Assembly: GCF_900096915.1 (NCBI RefSeq)
Contig: NZ_FMYK01000002.1
Coordinates: forward strand, 248,001-312,000
Direction: 5' to 3'
Source: Acinetobacter marinus
GTDB lineage: Bacteria; Pseudomonadota; Gammaproteobacteria; Pseudomonadales; Moraxellaceae
DNA: 64,000 bases
The notes under the pieces are model-generated. The model made no database searches and was not told the DNA's origin. It was given only the letters and a program-made list of their open reading frames with translations. Numbering within the stretch: the stretch's first letter is position 1; every line of letters starts with the position of its first letter. Shown in pieces: positions 61,611 to 64,000 of the stretch. A program made the translations under genes and the position numbers.

Positions 61611-61782
61611 ATTTGATCGACGATAATATAACAGTCCAATAATTGGATCACAGTTTAAAAATAAGTAATAATGACAAAGTTCGCTCAATATAATGTGCAT
61701 GGTGTTCAGTTGCATTTATGGGGCAGTTTTTCTAAGTTGAGTTTTGTGTTGTTTGACATTTGTCCAAAAATTAGAGTTTTAA

Positions 61783-62541
61783 ATGATGAAAATCAAAATA
61801 TTAAATTGTTTTATTGCTTCCATTATTTCACTTAGCTCTGTTGCTGCGCATAGTGAAACTCAAGACCTCGGTGCGAAGATCAATAAGGAGATGGCAGAGC
61901 CAAAAGCAACGATGGCTGAAGCAATATCCTATGAATCTGAATTACCGACATATATTGAAACAACCAATATAGACATTGATGATTATATTTGGCGAGTGGA
62001 GTACACATTTAATCCTGCCACCAAGCATCTTGTTTATGCGATAAAAAATCCACATCCGACTTTGAAAGCATACAATCAACGCGTAGAGGAAATCGCAAAA
62101 TCCTATAATGCACAACGCCTTTCCTATCTTATTGCTGATAATTATGTAAATAAGCAAGGTTACACAAAAGAAAGCCCGCCTGATAAAAAATTCACTATTC
62201 GCTTGTCAGTACAATTTTTACAAGGAGCACATAGAATGCCGAATTTTGAAAGAAATTTACAAAGGAGTTATGGCATGATGATCAACAGATTGCCAAAACA
62301 CATTCGTGAGTCATGCAAAAATGGGTATTCAGGTGGAAAATTCGATTTGTATACAAATGGGTATGGTCGAATTAACAATTTTAAATTTTTGAATGGAACA
62401 TTGACAGCAGAGCAACAGGATTTTTACTCGAAATTATTTTTAGGGCGAAAAATAGTTCGTCCATATAATTTGAACGGTGTGATTCAATCTGAATTAAAAG
62501 TTACACAGGAAGTTAAATTACAAGATCAGGATTGCACTTAA
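61783..62541 (+). CDS. hypothetical exported protein
   Basis: A 252-residue protein without a family I recognise. It has a signal peptide (MMKIKILNCFIASIISLSSVAAHS), and the mature part contains SVQFLQGAHRMPNFERNLQRSYG and a C-terminal ELKVTQEVKLQDQDCT. It has two late cysteines and is A+T-richer than its neighbours. ATG 61786 is an alternative start. A hairpin follows after the stop. Likely periplasmic. Confidence 0.7.
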   Translation: MMKIKILNCFIASIISLSSVAAHSETQDLGAKINKEMAEPKATMAEAISYESELPTYIETTNIDIDDYIWRVEYTFNPATKHLVYAIKNPHPTLKAYNQRVEEIAKSYNAQRLSYLIADNYVNKQGYTKESPPDKKFTIRLSVQFLQGAHRMPNFERNLQRSYGMMINRLPKHIRESCKNGYSGGKFDLYTNGYGRINNFKFLNGTLTAEQQDFYSKLFLGRKIVRPYNLNGVIQSELKVTQEVKLQDQDCT

Positions 62542-62557
62542 GACAGTTTTTTCTTGA

Positions 62558-62595
62558 GCTAACCCAAGGCGATATGTGGTGGGTTAGCTTATATT
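62558..62595 (+). terminator. hairpin after the exported-protein gene
   Basis: Stem GCTAACCCA (62558-62566), stem TGGGTTAGC (62580-62588), 13-base loop, followed by TTATATTT. Moderate terminator between two convergent genes. Confidence 0.65.
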
Positions 62596-62649
62596 TGCAA
62601 ATAGATTGAATAACGTGCAGTGAAGTTGATCATCTTGGTGAGATCAACA

Positions 62650-63006
62650 TTATTTATCCACTAGCGCCTCACCCTCAAACTTCACACCATCCCAACCATT
62701 CACCATAAACTGACGAATATTCTGATGATCTGTGCCTTCAGGTGTCGCCAAAACAGACTGATAATGTTCAGCAAATAAACGCAAAGTCTGCGCTTGATCC
62801 AAACCATTGAGCTTAGCAAAACTCAACACTTTGGCACTGCCTTGATTTTGCTCGGCAGTATTATGCTGTTCGCCATTTTGAAAAGCAGTCGGTGTATGTT
62901 GATAGTGCATATCGATCAAGCGAATCACATCGGCAAACTGCGCTGTACCTGCTTCAAGCTGTACCAATAAATCATTGACTATTCTTGGCGCTAAACTCGT
63001 TGTCAT
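62650..63006 (-). CDS. HopJ-type protein
   Basis: 118 residues of the HopJ (PF08888) family: IRLIDMHYQHTPTAFQNGE, GSAKVLSFAKLNGLDQAQTLRLFAEHYQSVLATPEGTDHQNIRQFM, and the end GWDGVKFEG. The family name comes from a Pseudomonas type III effector report, but many members occur in bacteria without such a system, and none is visible here. It is probably a small conserved protein of unrelated function. Confidence 0.88.
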   Translation of the reverse strand: MTTSLAPRIVNDLLVQLEAGTAQFADVIRLIDMHYQHTPTAFQNGEQHNTAEQNQGSAKVLSFAKLNGLDQAQTLRLFAEHYQSVLATPEGTDHQNIRQFMVNGWDGVKFEGEALVDK

Positions 63007-63165
63007 TTTGAATCTCTATAAAATCGAATGAATGGCGCATAGCCTAACAAGAGTGCCCACAAAGTACAATCTCCATTCACCAAGTAATAAATTATCCTTT
63101 TTCCGTCGATAGCAAGGTAAACTGTTGATGTTCAAGCAGTCGTCAAATCAGTTCGAGTGAAGCAT

Positions 63166-63540
63166 ATGTTTTTATGGGTAGCATTGGGTGGTGCGATCGG
63201 TGCAAGCGGTCGCTATGCGCTGAGCCAGCTTTTGCCTGTGGCGCAAGGTACATTTCCGTGGGCGACGTGGTGGGCGAATATTATTGGTTGTATTTGTGCA
63301 GGATTGTTCTTTGCTGCCAGTGAGCGTTTTGTCAGCTTGCAAGGCGAGTGGCGATTGTTCTTGATGGTCGGCATTTTGGGTGGATTTACTACCTTTTCCA
63401 GCTTTAGTTTGGAGAGCTTTCAATTGATCAAGTTGGGGCATTATGGCTTGGCGTTTGGCTATATATTTAGCAGTATCTTGATTGGCGTTTCAGCGTTGGC
63501 GGTCACTTACTATCTCTGTAAAACCGTGCTGTTTCAGTAA
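63166..63540 (+). CDS. crcB: fluoride exporter CrcB/Fluc
   Basis: CrcB (124 residues) is a four-helix membrane channel that releases fluoride. The family signatures GGAIGASGRYALS, GLFFAAS, FLMVGILGGFTTFSSFS and a C-terminal helix are present. I chose ATG 63166 with GAGTGAAG upstream; a GTG three codons earlier is also in frame. No fluoride riboswitch is visible before it. Confidence 0.93.
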   Translation: MFLWVALGGAIGASGRYALSQLLPVAQGTFPWATWWANIIGCICAGLFFAASERFVSLQGEWRLFLMVGILGGFTTFSSFSLESFQLIKLGHYGLAFGYIFSSILIGVSALAVTYYLCKTVLFQ

Positions 63541-63649
63541 CCCAATTTGATCGTGCGCATCATAGATTTACTTGAGCGATTCGCACTTGGCTCGTAGAAT
63601 AGAGCCTATTTTTTCAATTCATAATTTTCAATTCATCCACGGAACAGCT

Positions 63650-64000
63650 ATGACCAAATCAACACCACAGATTGAAAACAAAAACAATGTGACGGGCAAT
63701 AGCGCACAGCAATCGCAATCTGCATTTGAACAACAACTTCGCCAAAAAGCACAACAGGGTGATGGCGTGGCATGTTTCCAATTGGTGGAGCATTTCGAGC
63801 ATAAAGCGCCTGCGCAGAACAAGCTCGAATCGCAAAATCGCATTAATCTGCTCATGCAAGCCTCGAATCAAGGTGTCGGTGCTGCCAGTATTTTGCTTGG
63901 ACGTTGGTATTTGACAGGGCATTACGTGGCGAAAGATTCTGCCAAAGCGATTATGTTTTTTGAGCATGCGGGCAATGTTTGTAAAGACTCATATGGATTT
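63650..64000 (+). CDS. Sel1-like repeat protein, truncated by the window end
   Basis: An open frame from ATG 63650 to the window end (117 codons) preceded by GGAACAG. It starts MTKSTPQIENKNNVTGNSAQ, Gln-rich, and then shows Sel1/TPR-like helical repeats (LLMQASNQGVGAASILLGRWYLTG, AKAIMFFEHAGN). The protein probably mediates protein contacts. Its 3' end is outside the window, so length and fusion partners are unknown. Confidence 0.72.
   Translation, partial: MTKSTPQIENKNNVTGNSAQQSQSAFEQQLRQKAQQGDGVACFQLVEHFEHKAPAQNKLESQNRINLLMQASNQGVGAASILLGRWYLTGHYVAKDSAKAIMFFEHAGNVCKDSYGF

Noticed and set aside
62650..63006. HopJ name taken as evidence for a type III secretion system.
   Set aside because: No secretion genes are nearby, and many HopJ-family proteins occur in bacteria without such a system.
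63007..63165. Fluoride riboswitch before crcB.
   Set aside because: The conserved crcB motif pattern was not seen in the 159 bases upstream.
1..64000. CRISPR arrays, tRNA, rRNA, prophage or integrase genes.
   Set aside because: No repeat-spacer array, cloverleaf or recombinase coding region was found by eye; a computer scan was not possible.

Overview
This window reads as chromosome of a gammaproteobacterium of the Moraxellaceae, most likely Acinetobacter. The evidence is a close match to AlmA (the Acinetobacter long-chain alkane monooxygenase), Acinetobacter-like ribosomal protein and SecY sequences, moderate A+T content, and a NsrR/Hmp pair of gammaproteobacterial type. I could not run any search, so the genus is a judgement from recognised protein sequences.

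Layout. 1-3.1 kb: infB (lacking only its first bases) and rbfA. 3.2-5.1 kb: nsrR and hmp, a nitric oxide response module with two tandem NsrR boxes upstream of hmp. 5.2-13.3 kb: mostly minus-strand metabolic and regulatory genes (small membrane protein, DUF2147, AraC regulator, SDR, HerA/YjgR-like ATPase, MOSC protein, a PLP enzyme of the MetC type) and a glutamine amidotransferase. 13.4-27.2 kb: the uninterrupted S10, spc and alpha ribosomal protein operons (rpsJ to rplQ, with secY and rpoA), with recognisable promoters before rpsJ and rpsM and a strong terminator after rplQ. 27.5-47.2 kb: almA, a SulP transporter, sodC, a PerM-type transporter, an orphan ParA ATPase divergent from a PD-(D/E)XK-like membrane protein, a methyltransferase, katG, a TetR regulator divergent from an AidB-type acyl-CoA dehydrogenase, a small inverted-repeat element (MITE-like), ptsP and rppH, a HAD phosphatase, a Cys-tailed membrane protein and a LysR regulator. 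47.2-64 kb: MBL-fold enzymes, hisA, an isolated DUF6530 gene, DUF192, ETF-QO, DUF1285, murI, a DUF4062 protein, hemH, yacG, a TrmB-like methyltransferase with a HI0933-type flavoprotein, HopJ-like protein, crcB, and a 3'-truncated Sel1-like gene.

Most of the window is core chromosome: translation, redox and NO defence (hmp, katG, sodC), electron transfer from acyl-CoA oxidation (ETF-QO, acyl-CoA dehydrogenase), alkane oxidation and cell wall or haem synthesis. No tRNA, rRNA, CRISPR array, transposase or prophage was seen.

The most unusual stretch is 50.4-51.1 kb. A single DUF6530 gene lies between two 52-bp inverted repeats (46 of 52 positions identical by eye), with a dif-like Xer site (11-6-11 layout) just inside the left repeat and an array of TTTACTAA/TTAGTAA motifs in the upstream region of the gene. 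This looks like a small acquired module without its own recombinase. Other points worth a second look are a 152-bp MITE-like element, three 13-bp iterons beside the orphan parA, a pair of DnaA-box-like 9-mers upstream of the methyltransferase gene and downstream of katG, a palindrome upstream of almA, and a candidate 24-residue membrane peptide.
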